64,000 nucleotides of DNA from Colwellia psychrerythraea 34H (GCF_000012325.1 NC_003910.7:3348001-3412000); one strand, 5' to 3'; positions 1-9,395 are shown, counted from the first letter of the stretch. A program made the numbers and translations. Notes: generated by a model not told the origin, from the sequence alone.

Positions 1-1125
1 TTCAACTTTAGTAAAGCTGATTTTTTGTTGTAGAAAAGCTTCTACGTTTTTAAGACTTAGCCAATCATTTGGTCCGACTAATGAAATAGCATCACCTTTC
101 GTTCCTGCACGACCGGTACGGCCAATACGGTGAACAAACTCTTCCGTATGCTTTGGCATATCAAAATTGATTACATGCGATACATTGATTAAATCAAGGC
201 CACGTGAGGCTAAATCTGTCGTTACCAATATTTTATGTTGGCCTTTAGAAAAGCTTTCCATAATTTGATTACGTTGACCTTGGTTTAACTCACCACTTAA
301 AGCAACAGCATTAAGATTTTGCTCAGTAAGTAGTTTAGCTAAACGATCAGTATCACTTCGTGTTGCAGTAAATATAATGATTTGTTGTGATTTCTCAGTG
401 ACTAAGAAGTGCTGTAATAGTGCTTCTTTTTGCGTGAGATTATCGGCAAGGTAAAAGCGTTTAGCAATATCTACGTGCTCACTATGCCCAGCATTAATAG
501 CAATTCGTTTAGGCTTAGTAAGCAATTCAGTGGCAAACTCATTCACTTGCGCGTGATCTAAGGTTGCTGAAAACAGTAACGTTTGACGTTTACGATGATC
601 GGCAGCCTTATTTATTTGAGTTAGCTCTTTACTAAAACCTAAATCAAGCATGCGATCAGCTTCATCTAAAATCAGTAGCTCTAAACCATTTAAATGGAAG
701 TGACCTTGCGTTAAATGATCTGCTAAGCGTCCAGGTGTTGCAACAATAAACTCAGGCTCTTTCTGCAAAACTTTTACTTGGTCGTTAAAGTTTTCACCAC
801 CTAAAATTAATACCGCTTTATATTGAGTATTCGCCGTAAACAAACGCAGTTGACTAAAAACTTGTTTAGCTAATTCACGTGTTGGCGTTAAAATTACCAC
901 ACGTGGATCACGCTTTGACAGAGCACGATTTTTACTTAATCGCTGTAAAGCAGGAATAATAAACGCTAACGTTTTACCTGAACCTGTTTTAGACGAAGCA
1001 ATTAAATCATGCCCCGCCATTGCCGCAGGAATCGCCTGTTGCTGAATTTGTGTTGGTTCGTTAAAACCCATATGCTCAATGGTACTCATTAAAGCACTGT
1101 CTAAACCAAAATCACTAAATTGCAC
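1..1125 (-). CDS. DEAD-box ATP-dependent RNA helicase (3' end outside window)
   Basis: ATP-dependent RNA helicase of the DEAD-box family, a cytoplasmic enzyme that remodels RNA duplexes; which one (SrmB- or RhlE-like) cannot be settled. 375 codons are visible and the C-terminus lies beyond the left edge. Seen in order: Q-motif region (GFNEPTQIQQQAIP), motif I (SSKTGSGKT), Ia (PTRELAKQV), II (LDEADRMLDLGF), III (SATL), and motif VI (HRIGRTGRAG). The start is a GTG at 1125, chosen because AGGAG lies 8 nt upstream and the upstream ATG frame stops at once. It is transcribed in the same direction as gltX with a gap of about 55 bp, so it may be read from the gltX transcript. The core motifs are all intact. 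Confidence 0.93.
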   Translation of the reverse strand, partial: MQFSDFGLDSALMSTIEHMGFNEPTQIQQQAIPAAMAGHDLIASSKTGSGKTLAFIIPALQRLSKNRALSKRDPRVVILTPTRELAKQVFSQLRLFTANTQYKAVLILGGENFNDQVKVLQKEPEFIVATPGRLADHLTQGHFHLNGLELLILDEADRMLDLGFSKELTQINKAADHRKRQTLLFSATLDHAQVNEFATELLTKPKRIAINAGHSEHVDIAKRFYLADNLTQKEALLQHFLVTEKSQQIIIFTATRSDTDRLAKLLTEQNLNAVALSGELNQGQRNQIMESFSKGQHKILVTTDLASRGLDLINVSHVINFDMPKHTEEFVHRIGRTGRAGTKGDAISLVGPNDWLSLKNVEAFLQQKISFTKVE

Positions 1126-1179
1126 TCGGCATTCTCCTAAACGTATTTAAAGTGGTTAAACTAATCATTAAAGATGTCA

Positions 1180-2592
1180 TTAACCAGCTGCAATTCTTGC
1201 TTCAACGACAACTAAAGCTTGTTCAATTCTTTCTATTACTTTGCTTTGGTCTAACAAAGCTAAGGTAATATCAAGTGATGGTGAGTTACCGCCACCTGTT
1301 GCCGCAACACGTAATGGCATACCAACTTTACCCATACCCAGCTCTAATTCTACTGCTGTATCGTTAATTGCTGCGTGAATAGGCTCTGGTGACCAATCAG
1401 TTAATGCTGCTAGCTTTTCTTTAACTAATATCATTGGCTCTTTAACAACTGGACGTAAATGTTTTTTAACCGCTTTTGCATCAAGTTCAGTGAAATCTTC
1501 ATAGAAATAACGAGAAATATCAGCCATTTCTTTAAGGGTTTTTACACGATCAGCCTGAATTCTAACAACATCAGCTAAAGCAGGACCATTCTCGGTATTA
1601 ATGCCTTGATCAGCCATATGCCATGCAAGATGCTCAGCTACGTAAGCTGGATCCATCGTTTTCATATAATGCTGATTTACCCAAATTAATTTATCGGTAT
1701 TAAAACCAGACGGAGCACGATTACAATCCTTTAAATCAAATAATTCAATCATTTCTTCACGAGAAAAAATTTCTTGATCGCCATGTGACCAACCTAAACG
1801 TACTAAATAGTTTAGAAGTGCTTCAGGTAAAAAACCATCATCTCGATACTGCATAACACCAACGGCGCCATGGCGTTTAGATAAACGCTTACCATCATCA
1901 CCTAAAATCATTGGGATATGTGCGTACTGAGGTACATCTGCACCTAATGCTCTAAGAATGTTGATTTGTTTAGGGGTATTACTAACATGATCATCTCCAC
2001 GAACAACATGAGAAACTTTCATATCCCAGTCATCAACAACAACGGTTAAGTTATAAGTTGGTGTGCCGTCAGAGCGAGCAATGATCAAATCATCTAATTG
2101 CCCATTGCTAATAGCAATATCACCTTTAACCATATCTTTAATGATAACGTCGCCTTCAAGCGGATTTTTAAAACGAATTACAAACGGTTTGTCTGCTGGG
2201 TGATCGGTACGATCACGCCATAAGCCATTGTATTTTTCTATTTCGCCTTTTGCTTTAGCTTCTTCACGCATCGCATCTACTTCTTCGCTGGTGCTATAAC
2301 AACGATAAGCATTACCTGAGGCAATTAATTGTTCTATTGCTTCGTTATAACGGTCAAAACGTTCAGTTTGAAAGTATGGACCATGTGTCCACTCAAGGTT
2401 TAACCAGTTCATTCCATCCATAATGGCATCAACTGACGCTTGGGTTGAACGCTCTAGGTCGGTATCTTCTATGCGAAGAATAAAATCACCGCCATTTTTC
2501 TTGGCGTATAACCAGCTATACAAAGCAGTACGAGCACCGCCAACATGTAGGTATCCTGTTGGGCTTGGGGCAAAACGTGTTGTTAAAGTCAT
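1180..2592 (-). CDS. gltX: Glutamyl-tRNA synthetase
   Basis: Charges tRNA-Glu with glutamate in the cytoplasm. The 470-residue product matches the usual length of bacterial class I GluRS. Near the N-terminus [13 protein letters not shown] carries the HIGH-type signature, and KRLSK at residues 235-239 is the KMSKS loop; LRIEDTD and VVRGDDH are also typical. The small cysteine-rich zinc insert of E. coli GluRS (several Cys around residues 98-125) is reduced here to a single Cys near residue 99, so it probably binds no zinc there. The ATG at 2592 starts the conserved [13 protein letters not shown]. The helicase gene follows on the same strand. Confidence 0.98.
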   Translation of the reverse strand: MTLTTRFAPSPTGYLHVGGARTALYSWLYAKKNGGDFILRIEDTDLERSTQASVDAIMDGMNWLNLEWTHGPYFQTERFDRYNEAIEQLIASGNAYRCYSTSEEVDAMREEAKAKGEIEKYNGLWRDRTDHPADKPFVIRFKNPLEGDVIIKDMVKGDIAISNGQLDDLIIARSDGTPTYNLTVVVDDWDMKVSHVVRGDDHVSNTPKQINILRALGADVPQYAHIPMILGDDGKRLSKRHGAVGVMQYRDDGFLPEALLNYLVRLGWSHGDQEIFSREEMIELFDLKDCNRAPSGFNTDKLIWVNQHYMKTMDPAYVAEHLAWHMADQGINTENGPALADVVRIQADRVKTLKEMADISRYFYEDFTELDAKAVKKHLRPVVKEPMILVKEKLAALTDWSPEPIHAAINDTAVELELGMGKVGMPLRVAATGGGNSPSLDITLALLDQSKVIERIEQALVVVEARIAAG

Positions 2593-2911
2593 AAGAATCT
2601 CTAAAGGGTGTCACTAACAGCGCCTATTTGGCGACATCAGGAGTATAAATCGAAAAATTGCCCGCATTTTAACACCGCACTTAAGTTAATTCATCACTTT
2701 GATGTAATTAAATAGTTTATCTTTGCAATGGGCATTAATGGGTAGAGGAATGACCAATAATTATTGATTTTTTGAGGTGGAGATGCAGGCTAAATAGCTA
2801 CAAATAATAATTAATGGGTGTAGAAAAATATATGTACGGGAATATGAAGATAAACAAATTTTTTAACTGAATAATATTGAGGTAATACTAAAAGAAAATA
2901 AGAATAAAGAA
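2593..2911. other. Intergenic stretch between gltX and the tRNA-Val array
   Basis: AT-rich and without a credible gene. It must hold the gltX promoter (minus strand) and the end of the tRNA-Val transcript, but I see no hairpin with a T-run that would clearly end the array and no unambiguous -35/-10 pair for gltX. Confidence 0.5.
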
Positions 2912-2987
2912 TGGTGGACGATACTGGGCTTGAACCAGTGACCCCCGCCTTGTAAGGGCGGTGCTCTCCCAACTGAGCTAATCGTCC
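2912..2987 (-). tRNA. tRNA-Val(TAC), copy 6 in transcription order
   Basis: 76 nt on the minus strand with encoded CCA. Acceptor GGACGAT pairs fully with ATCGTCC, the T-loop is TTCAAGC and the anticodon loop CTTACAA gives UAC (Val). It is separated from the next copy by only 31 nt and lacks the remnant-bearing spacer found between the other copies. Confidence 0.97.
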
Positions 2988-3018
2988 ATTTTAGTTTTAA
3001 TTCTTTATGGATAAAGAA

Positions 3019-3094
3019 TGGTGGACGATACTGGGCTTGAACCAGTGACCCCCGCCTTGTAAGGGCGGTGCTCTCCCAACTGAGCTAATCGTCC
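3019..3094 (-). tRNA. tRNA-Val(TAC), copy 5
   Basis: Identical 76-nt gene with encoded CCA, anticodon TAC and the same GGACGAT/ATCGTCC acceptor stem. It lies 183 nt from the next copy. Confidence 0.97.
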
Positions 3095-3201
3095 ATTTAG
3101 TTTTAATTCTTTATGGAAAAGAATGGTGGACATTATTTGCAAGAACAGGCTTGAACCTAGTCTGCGTATAAAATCACAATACACTTTATAAAAAAATAAA
3201 G

Positions 3202-3277
3202 TGGTGGACGATACTGGGCTTGAACCAGTGACCCCCGCCTTGTAAGGGCGGTGCTCTCCCAACTGAGCTAATCGTCC
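3202..3277 (-). tRNA. tRNA-Val(TAC), copy 4
   Basis: Identical 76-nt gene, CCA encoded, anticodon TAC. Its spacer on both sides contains a degenerate tRNA 3' end. Confidence 0.97.
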
Positions 3278-3384
3278 ATTTTAGTTTTAATTCTTTATGG
3301 AAAAGAATGGTGGACAATATTTGCAAGAACAGGCTTGAACCTAGTCTGCGTATAAAATCACAATACACTTTATAAAACATAAAG

Positions 3385-3460
3385 TGGTGGACGATACTGG
3401 GCTTGAACCAGTGACCCCCGCCTTGTAAGGGCGGTGCTCTCCCAACTGAGCTAATCGTCC
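3385..3460 (-). tRNA. tRNA-Val(TAC), copy 3
   Basis: Identical 76-nt gene, CCA encoded, anticodon TAC; the repeat unit to the neighbouring copies is 183-184 nt. Confidence 0.97.
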
Positions 3461-3568
3461 ATTTTAGTTTTAATTCTTTATGGAAAAGAATGGTGGACAA
3501 TATTTGCAAGAACAGGCTTGAACCTACTCTGCGTATAAAGTCACAATACACTTTATAAAAACATAAAG

Positions 3569-3644
3569 TGGTGGACGATACTGGGCTTGAACCAGTGACC
3601 CCCGCCTTGTAAGGGCGGTGCTCTCCCAACTGAGCTAATCGTCC
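3569..3644 (-). tRNA. tRNA-Val(TAC), copy 2
   Basis: Identical 76-nt gene, CCA encoded, anticodon TAC. The spacer towards copy 1 is the most diverged of the remnant-bearing spacers. Confidence 0.97.
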
Positions 3645-3748
3645 ATTTAGTTTTAATTCTTTATGGAAAGAATGGTGGACATTAGTTGCAAGAATTGGCT
3701 TGAACCTATTCTGCGTATAAAGTCACAATATACTTTGTAAAAACAAAG

Positions 3749-3824
3749 TGGTGGACGATACTGGGCTTGAACCAGTGACCCCCGCCTTGTAAGGGCGGTG
3801 CTCTCCCAACTGAGCTAATCGTCC
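3749..3824 (-). tRNA. tRNA-Val(TAC), copy 1 (promoter-proximal)
   Basis: First gene of the array in transcription order, 76 nt, CCA encoded, anticodon TAC. A consensus promoter lies immediately upstream on the minus strand. Confidence 0.97.
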
Positions 3825-3840
3825 GTCTCTTCGGGGGCGT

Positions 3841-3868
3841 ATTATAGGCAGTTCGCAAAAGCTGTCAA
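3841..3868 (-). promoter_or_regulatory. sigma-70 promoter of the tRNA-Val array
   Basis: On the minus strand TTGACA (3863-3868) and TATAAT (3841-3846) are both perfect consensus, separated by 16 nt and followed by a GC-rich discriminator (GCCCCC). That discriminator is typical of stable-RNA promoters under stringent control. The first tRNA begins 16 nt downstream of the -10 box. Confidence 0.9.
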
Positions 3869-3988
3869 CAGAAAAGCTATAAGTTTCTAATTTTTTTTTC
3901 AAAAAATCATGCGCTTGATTTATTTTCAGCCATAACGCTGCATTAATACACATTAAAAATTACTTTTAACGTACTTAAGTTCATAAAA

Positions 3989-5323
3989 CTAAAATGGATG
4001 ACCTATCATCAACCAAGTACTTGTTCCTTCCTTTGAACGAGTGAAGTCTAATCGCACTACAATACCTGCGGTTAGGGCTCTTAATGAGACACCAACGTCT
4101 GATTTCCAGTCAGATAATAAAGTATCTCGATGAAAAGTAGGTGAAACTCTTCCTCCTTCAACATACAAAACCGTTTGAAACCAATCAAGATTTAGAAATC
4201 GTAACCATCGTACATTTTCTGTGGGATTATAATCTAAGGTCATACGATACTCGGCTGTAGCATAAACAACCGCTTTATCATGGAAGCGGTTTTGCCTAAA
4301 CCCTCGCAAGCGATACATCCCCCCTAATGTTGCCCCCTCAAGAAAAGGAGCATGATTAATGACCTGGTTATTTCCAGCTTCATCATAAATAACCTCCCAA
4401 CTTGGTGAGTAACCCAACCAAGCGTTGAGCGCGATAATATTTTGTTTCGCAAATGAACTTTTCCCTAAAGAAAAATATTTACTCACTTCCACCTCAACAA
4501 AGTCCCAGCGCTCTTTTGATTCTAACCATTCAGGATTATAACTATAAGCGATATATTGTGAGCTCCCTCTGCTAGGGTTAGCTGGAAAGTCCGTATTGTC
4601 GTAAAACATACCTAATTCAAGCGCATGAACTGCACCAGAAAGCTCACCCTCTTCATTTATATATTGCTGATAACGATTGAATTGCCTAGCAATAATGATA
4701 CTAGTACCGGTGATTAGCGGGTTCCAATCAGCTGGTTCGGTTTCATCTTTTAATAACCCGCCCGCTAATTGATAACGAGCCATACTTTGCTCTTTAGCAT
4801 CTCCCCAAGGCAGAACATACTCTAAACTCACCTCCCACCAATTACTTGAGCCGCTGGCTTGAATAAAGTCGTCAAAACTTGAGTCATTAGACCCTGCCCT
4901 AGGCGCTGATGTATATTTCTCTGGCAAAGGTGAGTATGCACGTAATAGTGGAAAGTTCCCCATCATACCAATAGCGCTAAAAAAAAAGCGTTTACTGTCA
5001 AAAACGCGATAGTTCCAAAGCCCTGCCCCTAAACCTTTAGTCTCCTCACCGCCATAAACGGTTCCTCCCATAGTCATTTGTTTTTGATATAGGCCAGAAG
5101 CCATAGCTCCTACACCGACAACTAAACCTAAGTCATCAGTACTAAAAGCATAGGGTAATACTAAACTTTCACGCATTTTAGTATTTTCTAGTCGCTGCAC
5201 TGAGTACTTAACCTTACTCGGTGGCTTAGCGTGCACAGCAGTATTAAAAAACAGCCACTGCGTACTAACTAAAATAAGAAAAAGTAAACTGTGTGAATTT
5301 AGAGGTGTAACACTGTTTTTCAT
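3989..5323 (-). CDS. Omp85/BamA-type outer membrane barrel protein (D15 domain)
   Basis: 444 residues with an N-terminal signal peptide (hydrophobic LLFLILVSTQWLFF, predicted cut after VHA). The rest reads as a membrane beta-barrel of the bacterial surface antigen (D15) family. MYRLRGFRQ in the C-terminal third matches the conserved L6-loop (V/I)RGF signature of Omp85 proteins, and the chain ends in Phe. No POTRA domains fit in the length, so it is a barrel-only member, not BamA or TamA. It lies 20 bp downstream of the DUF3313 lipoprotein gene on the same strand and probably shares its transcript. Substrate and role are unknown. Confidence 0.8.
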   Translation of the reverse strand: MKNSVTPLNSHSLLFLILVSTQWLFFNTAVHAKPPSKVKYSVQRLENTKMRESLVLPYAFSTDDLGLVVGVGAMASGLYQKQMTMGGTVYGGEETKGLGAGLWNYRVFDSKRFFFSAIGMMGNFPLLRAYSPLPEKYTSAPRAGSNDSSFDDFIQASGSSNWWEVSLEYVLPWGDAKEQSMARYQLAGGLLKDETEPADWNPLITGTSIIIARQFNRYQQYINEEGELSGAVHALELGMFYDNTDFPANPSRGSSQYIAYSYNPEWLESKERWDFVEVEVSKYFSLGKSSFAKQNIIALNAWLGYSPSWEVIYDEAGNNQVINHAPFLEGATLGGMYRLRGFRQNRFHDKAVVYATAEYRMTLDYNPTENVRWLRFLNLDWFQTVLYVEGGRVSPTFHRDTLLSDWKSDVGVSLRALTAGIVVRLDFTRSKEGTSTWLMIGHPF

Positions 5324-5343
5324 TTAGACACTAGATCCATCAT

Positions 5344-6036
5344 CTAATTAGTTTTTGGCATATGAGCTTCATCAAATTTAATTCTCAATGCTTTGGCCCA
5401 TTTTCTGATCATACGCTTCGCATCTGCACGATTAGATACACGATTTGCCCACTGATGATAACTATTATCTCCTGCGACCGCAGTGTTAACAGCACGGGCT
5501 AATATTTCGCCACTGACACCGTCATAAAGCTCAATAAATAAGGTCGCTTGTCCTGCATCATCGGCATAGGTTTTTACGTTTATCGCTGATCTCATATCGG
5601 GGGCTGAAACATCTAAATTGATAATGGCAGGTCTTACAACTAAGGTTTTAGAACTTACTTTATCAACGAGAGAAAAGTTAGCATCTTTACCAAACTCCTC
5701 TTTAAAGACTTCATCAAATAATTCAGCCATTTCAGCTTTCATACGTATTACATCAGCATCATTTATCCGTGTCGATAATGAGACCTGATCTCTATTGTAA
5801 TCGCGCTTCCAGTTCTTTTTAAAAGCAACTGCACTAGGGAGTATTTGTACTTTGTCATACTCTGAAAAATCAACACCTTCCTTTTTATAAGCAACCGTTG
5901 AGCGTGTTGATTTTTTCAACTCCATGCCTTCTGGCGAGACTTGAGGTGCATTGGTTGGGTTGGTAGAATTACAACCAATAACCAATGATGCGGCTAAAGC
6001 GATAAAGCTCAATTTAAGACCTTGTTGTTTAGTCAT
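5344..6036 (-). CDS. DUF3313-family lipoprotein
   Basis: 230 residues. The N-terminus is a lipoprotein signal: hydrophobic stretch, lipobox LVIGC, Cys near residue 22, followed by an Asn/Pro-rich linker. The body (YDKVQILPSAV ... ILARAVNTAVAGDN ... WANRVSNRADAKRMIRKWAKALR) fits the DUF3313 family of small envelope lipoproteins, whose function is not established. Asn follows the lipidated Cys, so outer-membrane sorting is more likely than inner-membrane retention. It is the likely first gene of a two-gene unit with the Omp85-type barrel gene downstream. Confidence 0.75.
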   Translation of the reverse strand: MTKQQGLKLSFIALAASLVIGCNSTNPTNAPQVSPEGMELKKSTRSTVAYKKEGVDFSEYDKVQILPSAVAFKKNWKRDYNRDQVSLSTRINDADVIRMKAEMAELFDEVFKEEFGKDANFSLVDKVSSKTLVVRPAIINLDVSAPDMRSAINVKTYADDAGQATLFIELYDGVSGEILARAVNTAVAGDNSYHQWANRVSNRADAKRMIRKWAKALRIKFDEAHMPKTN

Positions 6037-6149
6037 TTTTATTCCTTATATTTTAATTACTTAGTTAATACTAGATTAATAATAGATTTGTATTAACTAA
6101 GGCTTCCTGTTTATTTATGCTGTTATTATTAATTATCCAAATAAATAAG

Positions 6150-8348
6150 CTATCTACCTCGTCGAGCGTTGCCCATTGGCTGATGACCACCTCGCGACAT
6201 ATTACCCATTTGTCGGCCATGTAAATCACGATTCATCGTTTTGTGATCAAATGAACGGTTATTAGGTTTTTGCCTATTTATTTGCTGGTTACGCTGTTGT
6301 TGATTTGGAAAAGAGGGAGAGTTCAGTGTTCCCTGTTTTGGCACCGTCTTCCAGTTTTTATTACTACGATTTTGCCACTGACCATTTTCGTGACGCACAA
6401 CACCACCACGTTTATCGGCATAAACATTATTCGCTCGCTTCGGAGAGACTTTTGCTCTGTTTATTTTTCCTGTCGATGGTTGTTTGATTGCATTACGCTT
6501 TTTATTGACACCTTGATTGTATAGATTATTAGTTCGATGACCCTGTGCGATTCTTCCTCCAGTCCTATTCGTTGGATTGGCGGCAATTCTTTTCTTTGCA
6601 TGATCACGATTTGCAATACTCACCGAGTTGCCAATATTCACATTGCCATTAATGTTTATGTTGGTATTTCCTCGATAACCACCGCCATAATATCGACCAC
6701 AACAGGGTCTTGGATGGTGGTGATAACCACCGCCCCATACCACGCCAACTCTAAAGAATGGGCTGCCCCAACTTACGCCAACATTCCAGCCAGTCCATGG
6801 GTTATAACCTACATGTAATCCCCACGTTGGTGGTCTAGGGTAATACCAACCGCCAACATAATAAGGTGGGTAATACCAACCAGTACCATAAATAGGCACA
6901 CCATAATATGGATATGACCACATATAACCTGGGGTGTAACCGACATACACAACGTCAGGTGTAGAGTCATAAACGGTGACATAAGTGGTGTTATACATAG
7001 GTGAGCTAGGCGGAATTTGAGCTATCGCTTCTTGAGGAATATCATCGGCAACTTGCCAAGGCCCTTTAGCCTTTGAGGCAACAAACCAAACACCATTATC
7101 AACTGCATAATATTTACCCGAGATTTTAAGTACTTGCGCTGAAGTATTAGTTGCATATTCAACTTGGGTATTAGCTATTTTCTCGAAAATAGGTTCGCCG
7201 TCGTAATTTACCGTCAGCTTAGCTTCACTACGTTTAATTGCAGCGGTTTGAGGAATTTGTGCATCTAATACCGCTTGTTCAGCCTCATCAGTCCCTGCAA
7301 TGGATGTTCTTATGCCACCAATAGCAGATTCAGGTGGGATTTCTTTGAAACTTTGCGGTAACTTATCACCACGAACAAAAACCCAAGGACCTTGTTCACT
7401 TTTACTGCTAAACCAACGACCTGATAACAGCAAATACATATCACCACTGGCAAGTTCACGTAACCAAGGTGTTTCGGTATTTTCAACATAGAGTAATTTA
7501 CCACCCACTAAACTCGTCCAATTCGCTTTACCATCAGAAACAACCAGTTCAGTCGGCTTAGTTGCCGTTACAATATTAGGCGCTGAAATGACTTGTGGTG
7601 TGTCGCTTTGTTCTTCTTCTTTTGGAATTAACGCTTTAAGATCAGCAGGAGGATTAGCTAATATTGACCAAGGTCCTAACGCTGTTGATGCTTGGTACCA
7701 TAGATGCCCACTGGTTAAGTAAAACTTTGCTTGGTTTTTTTTCTTTATTACCGCCAGTGGTGTATTTAATGCCCGCTGATAGTCACTGTTATCAATATCT
7801 CTAAAAACAGGATCACCATCGTAGCTAAGCAATACTGACAAAATACTTGTAAACTGTATTATTGGTGGGTCATTTTTAATCGTGGCGAGGCTTTCTTTTA
7901 TTTGCTCTGCACTGGTTAAACTGGCGGTCAATTTAGATAACGAAGCGGTAAATGAAGAGTTGGCTAATTGTGCATCAACAAATTGACTAAACTGCTTTTC
8001 ATCTGATTCTGTTGAATCAGGCCAGCCTACTTTAGTCACTTTTAATTGGTTAATAGTGACTGTATTTTCACTGCGATCTGTCGCTATTTTGGCCGAAAAC
8101 CAAAATACGCCAAAAATGGGATTGGGGTTGTCTTTTAATTCAAGTGACATTGCCGCCCGCCCAGTCAGAATATTACCCTTAAGCTTTTCAGGCTGAGGTT
8201 GATAAACGACTATAGTACCACGATCACCAGATAGCTCTTGTGGCCAATCTTCAGCAAAGCTAGTTAAAGAAAAAAGGAGTAAAAAGCATGCTATGAAGCA
8301 TCTACTAATAACTCTTAGTATGGGTACATTAAGGCTAAGTTTCATCAT
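6150..8348 (-). CDS. Large secreted protein with Tyr/Pro/Gly-rich and Asn/Arg-rich C-terminus
   Basis: 732 residues with a signal peptide (hydrophobic CFIACFLLLFSLTSFA). The N-terminal two thirds contain repeated modules around a YYAVDNGVWFVASKAKGPWQV-like pattern, seen as LWYQASTALGPWSI, RWFSSKSEQGPWVF and VWFVASKAKGPWQV. These alternate with segments containing DGEPIFEKI or DGDPVFRDI. Residues about 470-560 are extremely rich in Tyr, Pro, Gly and Trp, and the last 170 are Asn/Arg/Gln-rich and basic. Similar proteins in Shewanella and relatives are annotated loosely as carbohydrate-binding, which I cannot confirm. It is separated from the lipoprotein gene by about 110 bp. Confidence 0.6.
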   Translation of the reverse strand: MMKLSLNVPILRVISRCFIACFLLLFSLTSFAEDWPQELSGDRGTIVVYQPQPEKLKGNILTGRAAMSLELKDNPNPIFGVFWFSAKIATDRSENTVTINQLKVTKVGWPDSTESDEKQFSQFVDAQLANSSFTASLSKLTASLTSAEQIKESLATIKNDPPIIQFTSILSVLLSYDGDPVFRDIDNSDYQRALNTPLAVIKKKNQAKFYLTSGHLWYQASTALGPWSILANPPADLKALIPKEEEQSDTPQVISAPNIVTATKPTELVVSDGKANWTSLVGGKLLYVENTETPWLRELASGDMYLLLSGRWFSSKSEQGPWVFVRGDKLPQSFKEIPPESAIGGIRTSIAGTDEAEQAVLDAQIPQTAAIKRSEAKLTVNYDGEPIFEKIANTQVEYATNTSAQVLKISGKYYAVDNGVWFVASKAKGPWQVADDIPQEAIAQIPPSSPMYNTTYVTVYDSTPDVVYVGYTPGYMWSYPYYGVPIYGTGWYYPPYYVGGWYYPRPPTWGLHVGYNPWTGWNVGVSWGSPFFRVGVVWGGGYHHHPRPCCGRYYGGGYRGNTNININGNVNIGNSVSIANRDHAKKRIAANPTNRTGGRIAQGHRTNNLYNQGVNKKRNAIKQPSTGKINRAKVSPKRANNVYADKRGGVVRHENGQWQNRSNKNWKTVPKQGTLNSPSFPNQQQRNQQINRQKPNNRSFDHKTMNRDLHGRQMGNMSRGGHQPMGNARRGR

Positions 8349-8479
8349 ACAATCCTGTATTGTGTGCGGGTTAATGTAAAAAAATTGTCAGTATGTTAAT
8401 ATCGCCTGAAATAATGCCGCTGTAAATATAATTACATTAAAATTAAGCCGGTAACTACTTATATACACTAGGAATATCT

Positions 8480-8899
8480 ATGAAAGCCCCTTTATATACT
8501 GACATTCTTGCTATTTGCCAAGAAATTGCTAACGCTTCAAACACCGATAATGATGAGTTAAGGCTAGCCAGTTGTAAAAAATTACAAGTGCTTTGTGCAA
8601 CAAACCAAGACTCACCAAAAGATCACCCTCTACAATGGGAAGCACTTGCTGACTTTACCGAAGATGGTGAGCAAGCTATGGATATTTATGAAGTAGCCTT
8701 AGCAACGGCTGAAAAATTAGCATTACCAGTTTTTACTGCATCCGCATATTTAGCAATGGCGCTACGCCAAGTTGAATTTGAAGAGAAAGAACAAGCACTA
8801 ATTTTTGCTAATAAAGCTAACGACGTTGCTCAATCCATTGAAAGCGAAGAATTAAAAACTGAAATAACTGAACTTTTATCTCAATTAACACAAGAATAA
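8480..8899 (+). CDS. Small acidic alpha-helical protein of unknown function
   Basis: 139 residues, no signal or membrane segment, predicted all-helical. Alternating small and aromatic residues in the middle (YEVALATAEKL, ASAYLAMALRQ, ALIFANKAND) resemble a degenerate TPR-like helical repeat. I do not recognise the family beyond small conserved gammaproteobacterial hypotheticals. AGGA lies 6 nt before the ATG. The S4-domain gene follows after 25 bp on the same strand, so the two are probably co-transcribed. Confidence 0.7.
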   Translation: MKAPLYTDILAICQEIANASNTDNDELRLASCKKLQVLCATNQDSPKDHPLQWEALADFTEDGEQAMDIYEVALATAEKLALPVFTASAYLAMALRQVEFEEKEQALIFANKANDVAQSIESEELKTEITELLSQLTQE

Positions 8900-8924
8900 A
8901 TCTCAGTTTATTATCGAGAAATAT

Positions 8925-9395
8925 ATGTCAGAAAGTTACTTAGTTATTGAATTAAACCATCAACCGGTAGAATTATGTAAGTTATTAAAAATAGCAAATT
9001 TAGTCAGTGGTGGCGGTGAAGCAAAAGTCGTTATCAGTGAAGGCTATGTTTTACTAAATGGTGAAGTGGAATACCAAAAGCGTAAAAAAGTTTATCATGA
9101 AGATGTGATTGAGTTTAATGGTGAAGTAGTTCAGTTACTTATCAATGAAGAGCTCACTGAGGCAGAAGTTATCCCTGAAAGTCTAGAAGAAAGCATCACT
9201 CCAGCGGTTAGTGAAGTTACGACTAAAAGTCCAACTAAAACAACTAACGAACAGAGCAATTATGTTTCAAAGGCTAAAACACCTCAGAAAAAAGCTAGGC
9301 CTAATAAAAAACAAGCTAAAAGTGATTTTATTGCTCAGCCACAAGATATTGAAATAGTTAAAGTACCAAGAAAAAGAAAACCTATTTCATTTTAA
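8925..9395 (+). CDS. S4-domain RNA-binding protein (YbcJ-like)
   Basis: 156 residues. Residues about 8-72 form an S4 RNA-binding fold of the YbcJ type (ELCKLLKIANLVSGGGEAKVVISEGYVLLNG, then EYQKRKKVY and VIEF). The C-terminal half is a low-complexity Thr/Lys/Pro-rich basic tail ending KVPRKRKPISF, absent from the roughly 70-residue E. coli YbcJ. S4 domains of this type usually bind structured RNA such as rRNA; the target here is unknown. The gene is co-directional with and close to the helical protein upstream. Confidence 0.8.
   Translation: MSESYLVIELNHQPVELCKLLKIANLVSGGGEAKVVISEGYVLLNGEVEYQKRKKVYHEDVIEFNGEVVQLLINEELTEAEVIPESLEESITPAVSEVTTKSPTKTTNEQSNYVSKAKTPQKKARPNKKQAKSDFIAQPQDIEIVKVPRKRKPISF

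Larger units (their letters stand above)
3124..3714 (-). repeat. Degenerate tRNA 3' ends in the tRNA-Val spacers
   Basis: Four spacers carry a 42-nt block at 3124-3165, 3308-3349, 3491-3532 and 3673-3714. Read on the minus strand, each has a T-loop-like GGTTCAAGCC and ends in GTCCACCA, exactly like the 3' end of the neighbouring tRNA-Val, but no D or anticodon arm is present. Upstream on the RNA each spacer also has a second hairpin built on TATAAAGT/ACTTTATA (for example 3534-3557), exact in one copy and with one mismatch or wobble in others. They look like remnants of a second tRNA gene duplicated together with tRNA-Val. Confidence 0.75.

Noticed and set aside
2912..3824. Regular repeats of about 183 nt that could suggest a CRISPR array
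   Set aside because: The repeats are complete tRNA-Val genes and the spacers are similar to each other, with no cas genes nearby.
3005..3953. Long minus-strand ORFs across the tRNA-Val array (GEHRPYKAGVTGSSPVSST-type repeats)
   Set aside because: They are read through the tRNA genes and spacers; the repeated peptide is the translated tRNA-Val sequence, a well-known spurious ORF.
6270..6818. Plus-strand ORFs within the large secreted protein gene
   Set aside because: They lie antisense to a long gene with clear signal peptide and repeats and have no family resemblance.
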